Assembly (NCBI RefSeq): GCF_015207525.1
Contig: NZ_JADEWR010000008.1
Coordinates: 137,060-200,918, forward strand
Reading direction: 5' to 3'
DNA from: Nodosilinea sp. LEGE 06152
Lineage (GTDB): Bacteria > Cyanobacteriota > Cyanobacteriia > Phormidesmidales > Phormidesmidaceae
DNA: 63,859 nucleotides
Positions 11,516 to 21,456 of this stretch are shown piece after piece. The translations under genes were made by a program, and so were the position numbers. Each line of letters opens with the position of its first letter. The first letter of the stretch is position 1. The notes beneath the pieces were generated by a model. The model was not told the DNA's origin, made no database searches, and worked only from the letters and a program-made list of their open reading frames with translations.

Positions 11516-11710
11516 ATGCAACTACGTTTTCTTGGTGCCGAGTATGCCTGCCAGTGGCCCACAGTTGAAACCCGCGAAGGGGAAGTTGTCGGCAAGTATC
11601 GGGGCGTAGCCTGGAGCACCCGATACCACAGCTCCACAGTGGCGGCTACGGCACCCACTACGCCCGTTACCCTGCGTTTCATGGGCCGCCCCTATCAGGC
11701 TCAGGTGTAG
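11516..11710 (+). CDS. DUF4278 small protein
   Basis: This 64-residue protein has the hallmarks of DUF4278, a small cyanobacterial family: an N-terminal MQLRFLGAEY strand, then EGEVVGKYRGVAWSTRYH, and a short C-terminal echo TLRFMGRPYQA. Function is unknown, and family members are often linked to stress responses. A 259-bp non-coding, partly AT-rich region precedes it. The ATG follows GGTTTTCCC without a strong ribosome site. Confidence 0.8.
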   Translation: MQLRFLGAEYACQWPTVETREGEVVGKYRGVAWSTRYHSSTVAATAPTTPVTLRFMGRPYQAQV

Positions 11711-11862
11711 TTAACCACTGGCTCATGGTTGGGTTAAATTAACCGCGCCAGCCAGTTTTTTGGGGCCAAATTTTGTCATTTCCGGTGCGGATTGGAGCGG
11801 TGCGCTGGGCAATCTAGGGCGTTGGTGAACGATCAAATGCCAGTCCTGATCGCTTTAAACCC

Positions 11863-13938
11863 ATGCCGCCCTCTTCCCTGTCGAAGCCAATTCGCATTGG
11901 CCTGTTGCACTCGCTGACCGGCACTATGGCCCTCAGCGAAGTGCCCCTGGTCGATGCAGCTTTAATGGCGATCGCAGAGATTAACCGGGCCGGTGGCGTA
12001 CTGGGTCGTCCCCTAGAACCCGTGATTCGAGACGGTGGCTCAAACCCCGAGCAGTTTGCGGCCATGGCCCAGGCGCTGATTGAGGTTGACCAGGTGGCGA
12101 CCGTGTTTGGCTGCTGGACATCGCTCAGCCGCAAGGCCATGCTGCCTGTATTTGCCGCTCACCGGGTGCTGCTGTGGTACCCTGTGCAGTACGAAGGACT
12201 AGAGCAGTCGCCCTGGGTATTTTACTCGGGCTCTTGCCCCAACCAGCAGGTAGAACCCGCCCTAGAGTGGCTGCTGGCCCAGGGCAAGCGGCGCATGTAC
12301 CTGCTGGGGGGAGACTATGTGTTTCCTCGGGTGACCAACAAAATTCTCAAAGGCCAGCTGCACTACCATCAGGGCGAGCTAGCTGGAGAAGCCTACATAC
12401 CCTTAGGCACTACCGGGTTTGAGGCCGTTATTCAAGATCTGCTGCGCCTGCAGCCCGACGTGGTCTTTAGCACCCTCAACGGCGGTAGCAATCTGGCCTT
12501 TTACCAACAGTTTCAGGCGGCGGGGCTCACCCCCGAGCAGATGCCGATTATGGCCATGAGCGTGGCCGAGGCCGAGCTACAGCGCATTGGCCCCGCCGCC
12601 GTGGGGCACTACGCCTGCCGCAGCTATTTTCAAAGCTTAAACACGCCCGCCAACCGGCAGTTTGTGACCAACTTCAAGCAGCGCTACGGGGCCGAGCGGG
12701 TAACCAGCGCCCCCATTCAAACCGCCTATACCCAGGTTTACCTGTGGCGACAGGCGGTGGAGCAGGCCCAAACGGTGGCCAGTGAAGCGGTGCGAGCGGC
12801 AGCTTACGGGCAGCGCTGGCGATCGCCCAGCGGCGAGGTGTGCTGCGAACCCAACCACCATCTGCAAAAAGAGTGCCACATTGGCCAGGCCCAAACCAAC
12901 AGCCAGTTTCGCATTGTGTACTCTAGCCCCGGTCGCATTCAGCCGCTGCCCTGGCTGGGAGTGGAAGCCGAATCCTTTGCGGCCGCCGATGTCGTGATTG
13001 ACATGCTGGGGGAGGTCTCGCGCTGTGTGCAGTATAGCTGGGAGCTAGAGCAGCAGTCGCGTCGACTGGAGCAGACCATGGCCCAGCTACACCAGGAGAT
13101 GGCCCAGCGGCAGCAGGCTGAGGCCGACCTTACCGCCGCCAATGCCAAAATTACCAGCCTCAACCAGGCTTTGGAGGTCGACAACAGCCGCATGAGTGCC
13201 GAGCTGAGCGTAGCCCGTCAGCTACAACAGATGATTTTGCCCACGTCTGAGGAACTGGCTGCGATCGCCCACCTAGACATCGCCGGGTTTATGGAAGCCG
13301 CCGAAGAGGTAGGGGGCGACTACTACGACGTTTTGCAAGGCAACAGCCGCCGAGTCACCATTGGCATTGGCGATGTGACCGGCCACGGCCTGGAGAGCGG
13401 CGTGCTGATGATTATGGCCCAGACGACGGTGCGGATACTGCGAGCCTTCAACGTAACTGACCCAGTAGTCTCCTTTAACACGCTCAATCAGGTGATCTAC
13501 CAAAACCGTCTGCGGATGGGCTCTTTGCGCAACCTGTCGCTGGCGCTGATCGACTACCAGGACGGCAAACTCGCCATTAGCGGTCAGCATGAGGAGGTGA
13601 TTGTGGTGCGCGCCAGTGGCACGGTTGAACGCGTCGATACCTTTGATTTGGGTTATCCGGTCGGCATGGTGGAAGATATTTCGGCCTTTGTTGCCCAGCA
13701 CCATCTCGATCTGGGTGTTGGCGACACCCTGGTGCTCTACACCGACGGCATTACCGAAGCGGAAAATTGCGATCGCAAGTTCTATGGTCTAGATCGCCTA
13801 ATTGAGGCAGCGCAGCAGCACTCGACCCAGTCAGCCGCCGCCATCCGCGCCGCCATTATTGCCGATGTACGCGCCCACATCGGCGACCACACCATCTACG
13901 ACGACATCACCCTGGTGGTGCTCAAACGCCAGGTTTAG
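11863..13938 (+). CDS. Periplasmic-binding-like sensor fused to SpoIIE/PP2C phosphatase
   Basis: The 691-residue fusion has three parts. Residues about 9-380 look like a type I periplasmic binding domain of the urea/amide/branched-chain amino acid class (IRIGLLHSLTGTMALSE, GGDYVFPRVTNK). Residues about 385-445 are a glutamine-rich coiled coil. Residues about 450-691 are a SpoIIE-type serine phosphatase with metal-site residues in EEVGGDYYDV (Asp 486), GDVTGHGLESG (Asp 504) and a late YDDITLVV. No signal peptide or membrane helix is visible, so the binding domain would act in the cytoplasm. Ligand binding probably controls dephosphorylation of an anti-sigma antagonist-like partner. No partner gene is adjacent. 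Confidence 0.9.
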   Translation: MPPSSLSKPIRIGLLHSLTGTMALSEVPLVDAALMAIAEINRAGGVLGRPLEPVIRDGGSNPEQFAAMAQALIEVDQVATVFGCWTSLSRKAMLPVFAAHRVLLWYPVQYEGLEQSPWVFYSGSCPNQQVEPALEWLLAQGKRRMYLLGGDYVFPRVTNKILKGQLHYHQGELAGEAYIPLGTTGFEAVIQDLLRLQPDVVFSTLNGGSNLAFYQQFQAAGLTPEQMPIMAMSVAEAELQRIGPAAVGHYACRSYFQSLNTPANRQFVTNFKQRYGAERVTSAPIQTAYTQVYLWRQAVEQAQTVASEAVRAAAYGQRWRSPSGEVCCEPNHHLQKECHIGQAQTNSQFRIVYSSPGRIQPLPWLGVEAESFAAADVVIDMLGEVSRCVQYSWELEQQSRRLEQTMAQLHQEMAQRQQAEADLTAANAKITSLNQALEVDNSRMSAELSVARQLQQMILPTSEELAAIAHLDIAGFMEAAEEVGGDYYDVLQGNSRRVTIGIGDVTGHGLESGVLMIMAQTTVRILRAFNVTDPVVSFNTLNQVIYQNRLRMGSLRNLSLALIDYQDGKLAISGQHEEVIVVRASGTVERVDTFDLGYPVGMVEDISAFVAQHHLDLGVGDTLVLYTDGITEAENCDRKFYGLDRLIEAAQQHSTQSAAAIRAAIIADVRAHIGDHTIYDDITLVVLKRQV

Positions 13939-14125
13939 GAGAATCGACGATCCGGATTGATTAGGTAGTATCGTTAGGCGCGAATCGCTAACCATAATGG
14001 GCTAGCGGTGGTGATATCGACGAGGTAGTCTACCGTTTTTCTGGAACAAACACTTTTGTGGCTTGTTTACCACGGCTCCCGATAGGGATAAGCTGCTGAC
14101 TAACGCTTTTAGCTATGATGAGCAA

Positions 14126-14419
14126 ATGGGTGTAACCTACCGCATTGAGGGACTTGAGTTTGAATGGGACGAAGATAAAGCAGAAAGCAACTTTGAAAAG
14201 CATGGTGTTCGCTTTGAAGAGGCTGCTGAGGCTTTTTTTGACCCCTTTTATTAAGTTGGCGATGCGTCGAGGCAAGGTGAAGAGCGCAGTTTTATCTTGG
14301 GCTACTCGCTGACTCCCAGATTATTGCTTGCAGTGTATGTTGAAAGAGGGACCCGAACACGCATTATTTCAGCCCGGATAGCTACTCGTTCTGAGCGCGA
14401 TCTATATGAACAGTCCTGA
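14126..14419 (+). pseudogene. BrnT-like ribonuclease toxin interrupted by an in-frame stop
   Basis: The frame opens with a BrnT (DUF497) start, FEWDEDKAESNFEKHGVRFEEA, and reaches FFDPFY, where TAA at 14252-14254 stops it. Reading through in the same frame gives the rest of the family: GEERSFILGYSLTPRLLLAVYVERGTRTRIISARIATRSERDLYE, ending at TGA 14417-14419. Thus a single sense-to-stop change splits an otherwise full-length toxin of about 97 residues. The following antitoxin gene overlaps its end, the normal BrnT-BrnA arrangement. Inactivation with the antitoxin kept is the likely state, unless readthrough occurs. Confidence 0.85.
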
Positions 14420-14726
14420 CGAAACGCTTAGCGAAACATTTCAGTTGAAAGTCAATGTCCGTCCTTCTGAAGCGGTGACAGTGACAATACCCATTGATAC
14501 GCTGGCAGATCTGCGGGCGATCGCAGACAAAAAAGACGTGTCCCTAGAGGGGTTGATCAAGTTCTACATCGGTCAGGGTTTGAGGGCTGATCTAACTCAA
14601 CTGCGGGCCGACCAAACTCTAAATGCTGCTCAGCAGGTTCTCTCCGAACATCTCAAATCCGGTGAAGCCGCAGCCAAGATCGTTAATGAAATTCGCCAGC
14701 GAAGCATAACGGGTACCGCTGGATAG
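14406..14726 (+). CDS. BrnA-like ribbon-helix-helix antitoxin
   Basis: The 106-residue protein overlaps the end of the broken toxin by 14 nt, as expected for a toxin-first module. Residues about 22-62 (VTVTIPIDTLADLRAIADKKDVSLEGLIKFYIGQGLRADL) resemble a ribbon-helix-helix DNA-binding domain. The C-terminal helical part would contact the toxin. It probably once neutralised BrnT and repressed the operon. With the toxin broken it may survive as a lone regulator. Confidence 0.7.
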   Translation: MNSPDETLSETFQLKVNVRPSEAVTVTIPIDTLADLRAIADKKDVSLEGLIKFYIGQGLRADLTQLRADQTLNAAQQVLSEHLKSGEAAAKIVNEIRQRSITGTAG

Positions 14727-14769
14727 AAATACTCACCATGCCTCTATTTCCCTAGTCAAAAAAGCTCCT

Positions 14770-15060
14770 TCAGGGACGATTATGGATTTGTCCCTCAAGA
14801 TTGTGAACCACAAACTGGTGTAGTAAGTTAGCAATCATGGTTTGCAAAGAGGTTTGGGCCTGAGCTGCTAGAGCCTGTAGAAATTGAAGATCTTGAGAAG
14901 GGATCTCAATTTTTATTTCCTCTAGCTCTCCCAACTGGGCTTTGGCATAGCTTTGGTAGCGCTTAATTTCTTTCTCACGGTTGGGAACCGACAGCCATCC
15001 ATCGTTTTTTACCGGTTTTAAAAGTTCCTGTTCTTCTGGCGTTAGCTTAACGTCTTTCAT
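14770..15060 (-). CDS. CopG-type antitoxin, orphan
   Basis: This 96-residue protein has the layout of CopG antitoxins: N-terminal LTPEEQELLKPVKNDGWLSV, a KEIKRYQSYAKAQL linker, and a ribbon-helix-helix-like end (IKIEIPSQDLQFLQALAAQAQ...LHQF). Such antitoxins normally follow a BrnT-like toxin. No toxin is found upstream or downstream on its strand; the neighbouring module faces the other way. It is therefore an orphan or the remnant of a second module. Confidence 0.65.
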   Translation of the reverse strand: MKDVKLTPEEQELLKPVKNDGWLSVPNREKEIKRYQSYAKAQLGELEEIKIEIPSQDLQFLQALAAQAQTSLQTMIANLLHQFVVHNLEGQIHNRP

Positions 15061-15148
15061 TTACAGCTAACTCCTGCTATTCCGTGACCAGTCAGAAAGT
15101 TATATAGTATCGTTAGATTACGTCTCTTTACTTAATTTACTCTGCATT

Positions 15149-16105
15149 ATGGAATTGGCAGTATTTATTACTACTTTTGCCCTTGCAGCCTATTTTTTAT
15201 GCGAGGAAGTAGGACTAGGAATTAGCACAATATTTGACCGGCTTCCTAAAACTGTCCGAGAGAATAGGAGTACCCTAATTTGGGCTGCTGCCCTCTTAGC
15301 TCTTCCTTTCGCATTGTCCAGACTAACTTCCGAGATATTAAAATCTTCAGAATCCCGCCTCCCTGCAAGCACGAGCAGCATTGAAAATCTTGTTATTGGA
15401 ATTATCACTACTTCAAGTGCAATTTTTGTGGGGAATAGCTTACTAAGAAGAAGTCAACGGAGACAAGATGAAGAAAAAGCTATTTCTCACGTAATCTTCT
15501 CTCTGATGAGAATTGCGGGAAACCTCGAAAGCATTGGCACAATAATTATTGATTCATCATCAGGCATTAATCAACCAAGGATTAATAAAAATGCCTCTTT
15601 AAGAAGAGGAAGCCTGAGAATAATATCAGGCAAGTGCGATGAAATACTTGAATATGCCCGAAATTCTCTCACTCAAGCATCTAGCATTCATACGTCGCCA
15701 AAATGGTATTCCTTTGCCACAAAAATAGATCGAGTAAAAAACAGAGTCTCATTAATGCTAAATCAAGGTTTTTCGCCTGATATCTGCAACCCTGATGAAG
15801 GATTAAGCCTCGAAAAGGCCGGCCGCGTTTACTTCCAAATAGTCTTTCCTCTCGAAATAGAAATATATGACTTGCTAGTATCTTCGCAAAAAGATATCAA
15901 CCAAGAGTATTGGAAGGAGCTAGCTTCGGTCATTAGAGGACGCCTTGAGGACGGAGATAAAAGTGACAGAAATTTTAAAATTGAGAAGTTTGCTCAATCT
16001 TTTAGCTCACAGTCAGGCATAAGAAATTTTTCACCAGATTATATTCGCTCAAGTCTTAATGACCAAAGAAATGCAATATTACGAAAGCTTGCGGATTCAA
16101 AATAA
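15149..16105 (+). CDS. Unknown membrane protein, AT-rich
   Basis: I do not recognise the family of this 318-residue protein. Three hydrophobic segments lie at the N-terminus (about 3-25, 43-60 and 80-100), followed by a basic RRSQRRQDEEK stretch and about 210 mostly helical, soluble residues. The gene is clearly AT-richer than its neighbours, with AAA/AAT/ATA-type codons, and lies between orphan toxin-antitoxin genes and chlH. This is consistent with horizontal acquisition. An N-terminal membrane anchor with a cytoplasmic helical body is seen in some phage-defence effectors, but nothing diagnostic is present. Confidence 0.6.
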   Translation: MELAVFITTFALAAYFLCEEVGLGISTIFDRLPKTVRENRSTLIWAAALLALPFALSRLTSEILKSSESRLPASTSSIENLVIGIITTSSAIFVGNSLLRRSQRRQDEEKAISHVIFSLMRIAGNLESIGTIIIDSSSGINQPRINKNASLRRGSLRIISGKCDEILEYARNSLTQASSIHTSPKWYSFATKIDRVKNRVSLMLNQGFSPDICNPDEGLSLEKAGRVYFQIVFPLEIEIYDLLVSSQKDINQEYWKELASVIRGRLEDGDKSDRNFKIEKFAQSFSSQSGIRNFSPDYIRSSLNDQRNAILRKLADSK

Positions 16106-16190
16106 GTTATATCAATATCTCGTTGAATTAGGCTGTTTGGTTTATCCGGCTTGTATCGAAAGATAAGCTATCGCAGTATTATTAAGAGCC

Positions 16191-16220
16191 AAAAAACAAG
16201 GGTAGACTTATGCCTACCCC
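16191..16220 (-). terminator. Rho-independent terminator of chlH
   Basis: On the minus strand the stem GGGTAG/CTACCC (6 bp, loop 8 nt) is followed by TTG and six T residues. It ends about 26 bp past the chlH stop and reads in the chlH direction. Confidence 0.7.
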
Positions 16221-16245
16221 TGTCACTTATCCTCTAATTAAGGTT

Positions 16246-19200
16246 TTATTCTACTCCTTCGATGCGGTCTTCGACTTCCTGGTAAAGCTCTTGCAGCTTT
16301 TCCAGGTTTTCGTCGCTGGTTTCCCAGTAGCCGCGCCCGTTCACTTCCAGCAGGGTCGAGACCATGCGACGGAAGGAGTTGGGGTTGAGATCCATCAGAC
16401 GCTTGCACATCTCTGGATCTTGAATGAAGGTGGTGTTGACATCTTCATAGACCCAGTTGTCCACTGCACCAGCGGTGGCCGACCAGCCCATGGTGTTGAC
16501 CAGGCGCTTCGACAATTCGCGCACGCCCTCGTAGCCGTGGGAAAGCATCCCTTCGTACCACTTGGGGTTGAGCATCTTGGTGCGGGCGTCGAGCCGTACC
16601 GTCTCTGACAGGGTGCGCACCTGGGCGTTGGCGGTAGTGGTGTCAGCGATATAGGCGGCTGGAGCCTTGCCATCTTCGCGCAGAGACGCCACCAGCTTGG
16701 TGGGGTCGGAGTCGAAGTAGTGGGAGACGTCGGTGAGGGAGATCTCCGAGGAGTCGAGGTTTTGGAAGGTGGCCTCGGCAGTTTTGAGGGCCGACTCAAA
16801 CAGGCCCCGGTTGCTGTCCATAACGCCGGGGTTGTCGGAGTTGAAGGCAAAGGACTTGCGCTTCAGGTACATCTCCTGGAGTTCGGCCTCGTTCTCCCAG
16901 GTGCTATTTTCCACCGCCAGGTTGATGTTGGAGGAGTAGGAGCCAGAGGCGTTGGAGAAGATGCGGGTGGCGGCTTCTCGCACCGACAGGCCCATCTCCG
17001 CCGCCTGCTCAAGGGCGTGCTTGCGCACAAAGTTCATCTCCAGGGGCTCGTCGGCTTCGGCGGCCATTTTGACGGCGCGATCGAGCAGGGCCATCTGGTT
17101 AATGAACAGGTCGCGGAATACCCCGGAGCAGTTGACCACGATGTCGATGCGGGGGCGGCCCAGCTCTTCGAGGGACAGCAGCTCCAGTTTATTCACCCGG
17201 CCCAGGGAGTCGGGCACGGGTTTGACGCCGACAAACCACATCATCTGGGCGAGGGATTCGCCGTAGGTTTTGATGTTGTCGGTGCCCCAGAGCACGGTGG
17301 CAATGGTTTCGGGGTAAGCGCCGCCGTTTTCCTGGCGCTGGCGCTCTAACAACCTATCCACCACGATTTTGGCGGATTGTACTGCCGCCGTCGTGGGAAT
17401 CGATTGGGGGTCAAGGGCGTGGATGTTTTTGCCAGTGGGCAGCACATCAGGGTTGCGGATGGGGTCGCCGCCGGGGCCGGGGAGCACGTATTCGCCTTCG
17501 AGGGCTTGCAGCAGGCCGCCCAGCTCGTTGTCGGCGCAGACCTGCTCCAGGCAGAACTCCAGATACTCCATCAGGGGTTTGATGGCGTCGGCGTCTACGT
17601 TCTTGTAGCCCGCCTCATGGAGGGCTTTAATCCAGGGTTCTTTGCGGCCAATGTTGAAGAAGTTGAGCCGCGACACCATGGAGACCCGCCCTTCAGCGTC
17701 AATCTGCTCGTGGACGAGGGCGGAGATGGCGGCACGAACGCCCTGGTTAATGTCGTAGAGGAGTTGGACATCGGCTAGGACGCCGCGATCACTGTTCCCA
17801 TAAATCTCATCGATATCCCGCCCGATGCTCTCGGCAATCAGGCGCTGAAGGCTCTTGATGCCGTCCTCTTCGCGATCGAGGCTGCCGATGTTGACCAGGG
17901 TGGCGATCGCCTCTTCAGCCGTGGGCGGCTTGCCCACCACGTGCAGACCGCAGGGCAGCAGCCGCGACTCGATCTCCATCAGCTTGATGTAGATCTTGCC
18001 TACCAGATTGTCGCGTTCCTCGTTGGAAAGCTCCCCGGTATCGCCCTCGGGCAGCACCACGTCCCGATCGAGATTACAGATCCGCGCCGTCTCGATGATG
18101 GCGTTGACGATCTGCACCGCCCGGCCACTCTCTTTGTTGCCCTGGTAGGAGCCGATTAGCTCACTCAGCTCCTTCAGCCCTTTGTACAGGCCCGCATTTT
18201 CAGCGGGGGGCGTTAGGTAGCTGATAGTTTCGGCGTAGCCCCGGCGCTTGGCGATCGTGGCCTCGGAGGGGTTGTTGGCGGCGTAGTAGTAGAGGTTGGG
18301 AATGCTGCCAATCAGGTTGTCGGGATAGCAGGTGCCCGACATGCCCATCTGCTTACCGGGCATAAACTCTAGCGACCCGTGGGTGCCAAAGTGTAGCACC
18401 GCATCCGCCCCCCAGATTTTGTTCAGGAAGGTGTAGTAGGCGGCGAAGCCGTGGTGGGGACTGGCGGAGCGGGAGAACAACAGCCGCATGGGGTCGCCCT
18501 CGTAGCCAAAGGTGGGCTGCACGCCGATGAACACATTGCCAAAGGCCTTGCCGTAGACCAGCATGTTTTCGCCGTCGGTGTTCAGGTTGCCCGGCGGTGG
18601 CCCCCAGTTTTCTTCCAGGCGTTCGGCGTAGGGGGTGAGGGCCTGGTACTCGCGCACCGGCATGCGGTAGGCAATGTTCAGCTCGGGGCTGCTGTACTGA
18701 GCCTGGGCGTCGTGGATGACCTCTTGCAGCAGGGCTTCGGGCGACTCGGGCAGATCCTGCACGTCGTAGCCGTTTTGCTTCATCGCCTCCAGCACTTTGT
18801 AGATGGAGCCAAATACGTCGAGGTAGGCGGCGGTGCCCACGTTGCCCTTGTCGGGGGGGAAGCTGAAGACGGTGATCGCCAGCTTTTTGTCGAGCTTGGG
18901 CTTGCGGCGCAGGTTGGCCCACTTCATCGCCCGCTGGGTGATCGATTCAATCCGATCCTGAAGCGAAATTGCCCGTCCGGTCAGACCATCGCGGCCCGAA
19001 AGCACAATCGGCTCGATCGCCCCATCCAGCTCGGGGATCGCCATTTGCAGCGCCACCTGAATCGGGTGCAGGCCCAGGTCGCTGTCTTCCCACTCCTCGG
19101 TGGTTTGGAAGACCAGGGGCAGCGCCACCATGTAGGGGCGGTTGAGCCGCTTGAGGGTTTCGATCGCCTTGGGGTGATCCTGCCGGGCGGGGCCGCCTAC

Positions 19201-20244
19201 CAGGGCAAAGCCGGTGAGAGACACCACCGCATCGACGATCGCCCGATCCTTGTCCACCGGATCAAAGAAATAGGCATCCACGGGCTTCGAGAAATCTAGA
19301 CCGCCCGCAAACACGGGGATCACCTTCGCCCCCAGGTACTCAAACTCCTGCACCATGGCAACGTAATGGGCCTCGTCACCAGTCACCAGGTGGGTGCGCT
19401 GCAGCACCAGGCCGATGGTGGGAGCCAGGGGATCCCTGAGATCCTCAGAGATATCGCGGCGGGAGGCGTGCCAGTTGAGGTACTCCTTGATGTCCTCAAA
19501 CATCTGCGGGGCCATGGGGTGCCAGATGCCCATGTCGGGGTAGGTGACGGGCTCTTCGTACTCCAGGCTCTCGGTCTGGGGCGCGCCTTCGATCTGGCTA
19601 TCGGTGATCACATAGCGATCGGCCAGCATGAGAAAGAAATTTTCTAGGTTCTCGGGGGAACCGCCCAGCCAGTACTGGAAGCTGAGCATGAAGTTGCGGG
19701 CGTCCTGGGCCTTTTCGACGGGCAGGTACTTCAGCACCGTGGGCAGGGTGCGCAGCAGCTTTAGCATGGCGTCTTGGAAGCCTGCTCCCGACTTCTCCTT
19801 CCGCTTCTTCATGAAGGAGGCGATCATGCTCTTCGACTGGCCAAGCTGGGCCATGGAAAAGCTGCCCATCTTGTTGAGGCGCATCACCTGGGGCATGGAG
19901 GGGAAGCACACGGCTACATCCAGGTTGTCGCGCACGGGGGCAACGGCCTCGACCACCTTGTCGGCCAGGTCTTCGATGAAGATCAGCGAGGCGATGAACA
20001 CGTTGGCCTCGGCCACATCTTGCTTAAAGGCCTCGTAGTTGTTGGCGTCGCGCAGCTCTTCGATCAGGTAGCCGTTGACTTCGAAGGCCACCTGAGAGTT
20101 GCTGGCATTGATCGATCGGATGGCGGACGAGAGCGAGCTCTGGTATTGAGGCTCTAGAACCACATAGACCACCTTAACCAGACGCCGCCCGTGGAGATCG
20201 TCGGGGGCAATGTGGCGCACAGTGGGCTTGACGTGGGTGAACAT
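16246..20244 (-). CDS. chlH: Magnesium chelatase subunit H
   Basis: The 1332-residue ChlH/BchH subunit binds protoporphyrin IX and is the catalytic subunit that inserts Mg2+ with the ChlI-ChlD ATPase motor, the first committed step of chlorophyll synthesis. Full family length and a typical start ([14 protein letters not shown]) are present, as are CobN-like blocks such as [20 protein letters not shown] and [14 protein letters not shown] near the end. A good ribosome site (AGGAG) precedes the ATG by about 10 bp. ChlI, ChlD and Gun4 genes are not in this window. A terminator follows at 16191-16220. The upstream 450 bp probably holds its promoter. Confidence 0.98.
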   Translation of the reverse strand: MFTHVKPTVRHIAPDDLHGRRLVKVVYVVLEPQYQSSLSSAIRSINASNSQVAFEVNGYLIEELRDANNYEAFKQDVAEANVFIASLIFIEDLADKVVEAVAPVRDNLDVAVCFPSMPQVMRLNKMGSFSMAQLGQSKSMIASFMKKRKEKSGAGFQDAMLKLLRTLPTVLKYLPVEKAQDARNFMLSFQYWLGGSPENLENFFLMLADRYVITDSQIEGAPQTESLEYEEPVTYPDMGIWHPMAPQMFEDIKEYLNWHASRRDISEDLRDPLAPTIGLVLQRTHLVTGDEAHYVAMVQEFEYLGAKVIPVFAGGLDFSKPVDAYFFDPVDKDRAIVDAVVSLTGFALVGGPARQDHPKAIETLKRLNRPYMVALPLVFQTTEEWEDSDLGLHPIQVALQMAIPELDGAIEPIVLSGRDGLTGRAISLQDRIESITQRAMKWANLRRKPKLDKKLAITVFSFPPDKGNVGTAAYLDVFGSIYKVLEAMKQNGYDVQDLPESPEALLQEVIHDAQAQYSSPELNIAYRMPVREYQALTPYAERLEENWGPPPGNLNTDGENMLVYGKAFGNVFIGVQPTFGYEGDPMRLLFSRSASPHHGFAAYYTFLNKIWGADAVLHFGTHGSLEFMPGKQMGMSGTCYPDNLIGSIPNLYYYAANNPSEATIAKRRGYAETISYLTPPAENAGLYKGLKELSELIGSYQGNKESGRAVQIVNAIIETARICNLDRDVVLPEGDTGELSNEERDNLVGKIYIKLMEIESRLLPCGLHVVGKPPTAEEAIATLVNIGSLDREEDGIKSLQRLIAESIGRDIDEIYGNSDRGVLADVQLLYDINQGVRAAISALVHEQIDAEGRVSMVSRLNFFNIGRKEPWIKALHEAGYKNVDADAIKPLMEYLEFCLEQVCADNELGGLLQALEGEYVLPGPGGDPIRNPDVLPTGKNIHALDPQSIPTTAAVQSAKIVVDRLLERQRQENGGAYPETIATVLWGTDNIKTYGESLAQMMWFVGVKPVPDSLGRVNKLELLSLEELGRPRIDIVVNCSGVFRDLFINQMALLDRAVKMAAEADEPLEMNFVRKHALEQAAEMGLSVREAATRIFSNASGSYSSNINLAVENSTWENEAELQEMYLKRKSFAFNSDNPGVMDSNRGLFESALKTAEATFQNLDSSEISLTDVSHYFDSDPTKLVASLREDGKAPAAYIADTTTANAQVRTLSETVRLDARTKMLNPKWYEGMLSHGYEGVRELSKRLVNTMGWSATAGAVDNWVYEDVNTTFIQDPEMCKRLMDLNPNSFRRMVSTLLEVNGRGYWETSDENLEKLQELYQEVEDRIEGVE

Positions 20245-20694
20245 GCAGTAAAACTCCTTTCGCGGCTAAGGCTGGGGTAGTGAAAAGCCGTGAGGGCAGG
20301 ATCAGCAGCACTGACCAAGGCGCACCACAGGCAAACTCTAGGGATTGTATAGGAAATATTTCGTAACGAAAGCAAAATCAAGTATGTCTTTCATGTTTGT
20401 ATCAGAAAACCTTGCCAGATAAGGCTTAGGGCGATTAGGTGACACAATTTGAAATAAATAAGACTCGACTTTGTTAACAAAATTTACAGGGAGACGCGAT
20501 CGCTTCTCTCATTCTCGTAACAAAAACTTAATAAATCTGGTCACGTCATCATTTTGTCGGCTCTGGCGCTTTAGCTAGAGGTTTGCCTGCTGGGATGACG
20601 GACCAAACCTTTCTCGAAAGGCGATCGCATTCCTTGACTCTCTAGCCCACTGGAGTGTGTACCCTAGATCGGTAACGCGGTTTGGATACTGACT
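20245..20694. other. 450-bp divergent intergenic region between chlH and the DUF305 gene
   Basis: No gene is supported. The chlH-proximal half is AT-rich and likely carries the chlH promoter, including AATATTTCG and AACGAAA repeats at about 20353-20373. On the plus strand, TTGACT at 20634-20639 could be a -35 for the DUF305 gene, but no -10 stands at proper spacing. Both are weak calls. Confidence 0.35.
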
Positions 20695-21363
20695 ATGCGC
20701 CTCAATCGGTCTCTAGCTACGGTTCTTGCCCTTGCTGCGCTGGTGCCTCTAGCGGCTTGCGGTGGCAGCACCATGGACGCTATGCACGACGGTCACTCAG
20801 CCGGAGACGTGGCCGACGGCGACGGCATGCACGGTGGCCATGGTGCAGGGGAGCACACTATGAATCTCGGCCCTGCCGATGCCACCTATGACCTGCGCTT
20901 TATCGATGGCATGGTGCCCCACCATGAGGGGGCCGTGGTGATGGCCGAAGCCGCCCTGGAAAACTCTCAGCGGCCCGAAATTCGGCAGCTAGCGGAAGAT
21001 ATTATGGCCGCTCAGCAGGTGGAGATTGCCCAGATGCAGGAATGGCGAGCCGAGTGGTACCCCGATGCCCCCGCCGAGCCCGTGATGTACCACGCCGAGA
21101 TGAAGCACGACATGGCCATGAGCGAAGAAATGCTCAGCGCTATGCGGATGGATGTGGATTTGGGCGGAGCCGACGAGGAGTTCGACCTGCGCTTTATCAA
21201 CGCCATGATTCCTCACCACGAGGGGGCGGTGGCGATGGCCGAAGATTTGAAGGCAAAGAGCGATCGCCCTGAACTGCTGACCTTAGCGGATGAGATTATT
21301 GCTTCCCAGCAGGCCGAAATCGACCAGATGAAGCAGTGGCGACAGGAGTGGTACGGGCAGTAG
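20695..21363 (+). CDS. DUF305 lipoprotein with duplicated domain
   Basis: The 222-residue protein begins with a signal peptide and the lipobox PLAAC (Cys at about 22), so it is likely lipid-anchored outside the membrane. A Met/His/Asp-rich linker (MHDGHSAGD, MHGGHGAGEH) follows. The rest is two copies of a DUF305 half-domain, each with LRFI..M.PHHEGAV..AE and ending in QQ.EI.QM..WR.EWY. DUF305 folds like ferritin-type helices, and members are often associated with copper handling. The Met/His-rich stretch supports a metal role, but this is inferred. No copper gene is adjacent. Confidence 0.88.
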   Translation: MRLNRSLATVLALAALVPLAACGGSTMDAMHDGHSAGDVADGDGMHGGHGAGEHTMNLGPADATYDLRFIDGMVPHHEGAVVMAEAALENSQRPEIRQLAEDIMAAQQVEIAQMQEWRAEWYPDAPAEPVMYHAEMKHDMAMSEEMLSAMRMDVDLGGADEEFDLRFINAMIPHHEGAVAMAEDLKAKSDRPELLTLADEIIASQQAEIDQMKQWRQEWYGQ

Positions 21364-21377
21364 GTTCGGTTCTAACA

Positions 21378-21444
21378 AGAAACCGGGTTCCTGCTGCGCT
21401 ACAAACCAATCAGTTGGCGATCGCAGGGAAGCAACCCGGTTTCT
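21378..21444. repeat. Inverted-repeat element with ACCCGGTTTC ends
   Basis: A perfect 12-bp inverted repeat (AGAAACCGGGTT ... AACCCGGTTTCT) surrounds about 43 bp between the convergent DUF305 and TPR genes. The same end sequence bounds an element at 59648-59714. It could act as a bidirectional terminator or be a small REP/MITE family member. Confidence 0.7.
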
Positions 21445-21456
21445 GACGTCAGTAAT

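Noticed and set aside
18451..19299. Long open frames antisense to chlH
   Set aside because: They fall inside an unmistakable 1332-residue ChlH gene and have no motifs.
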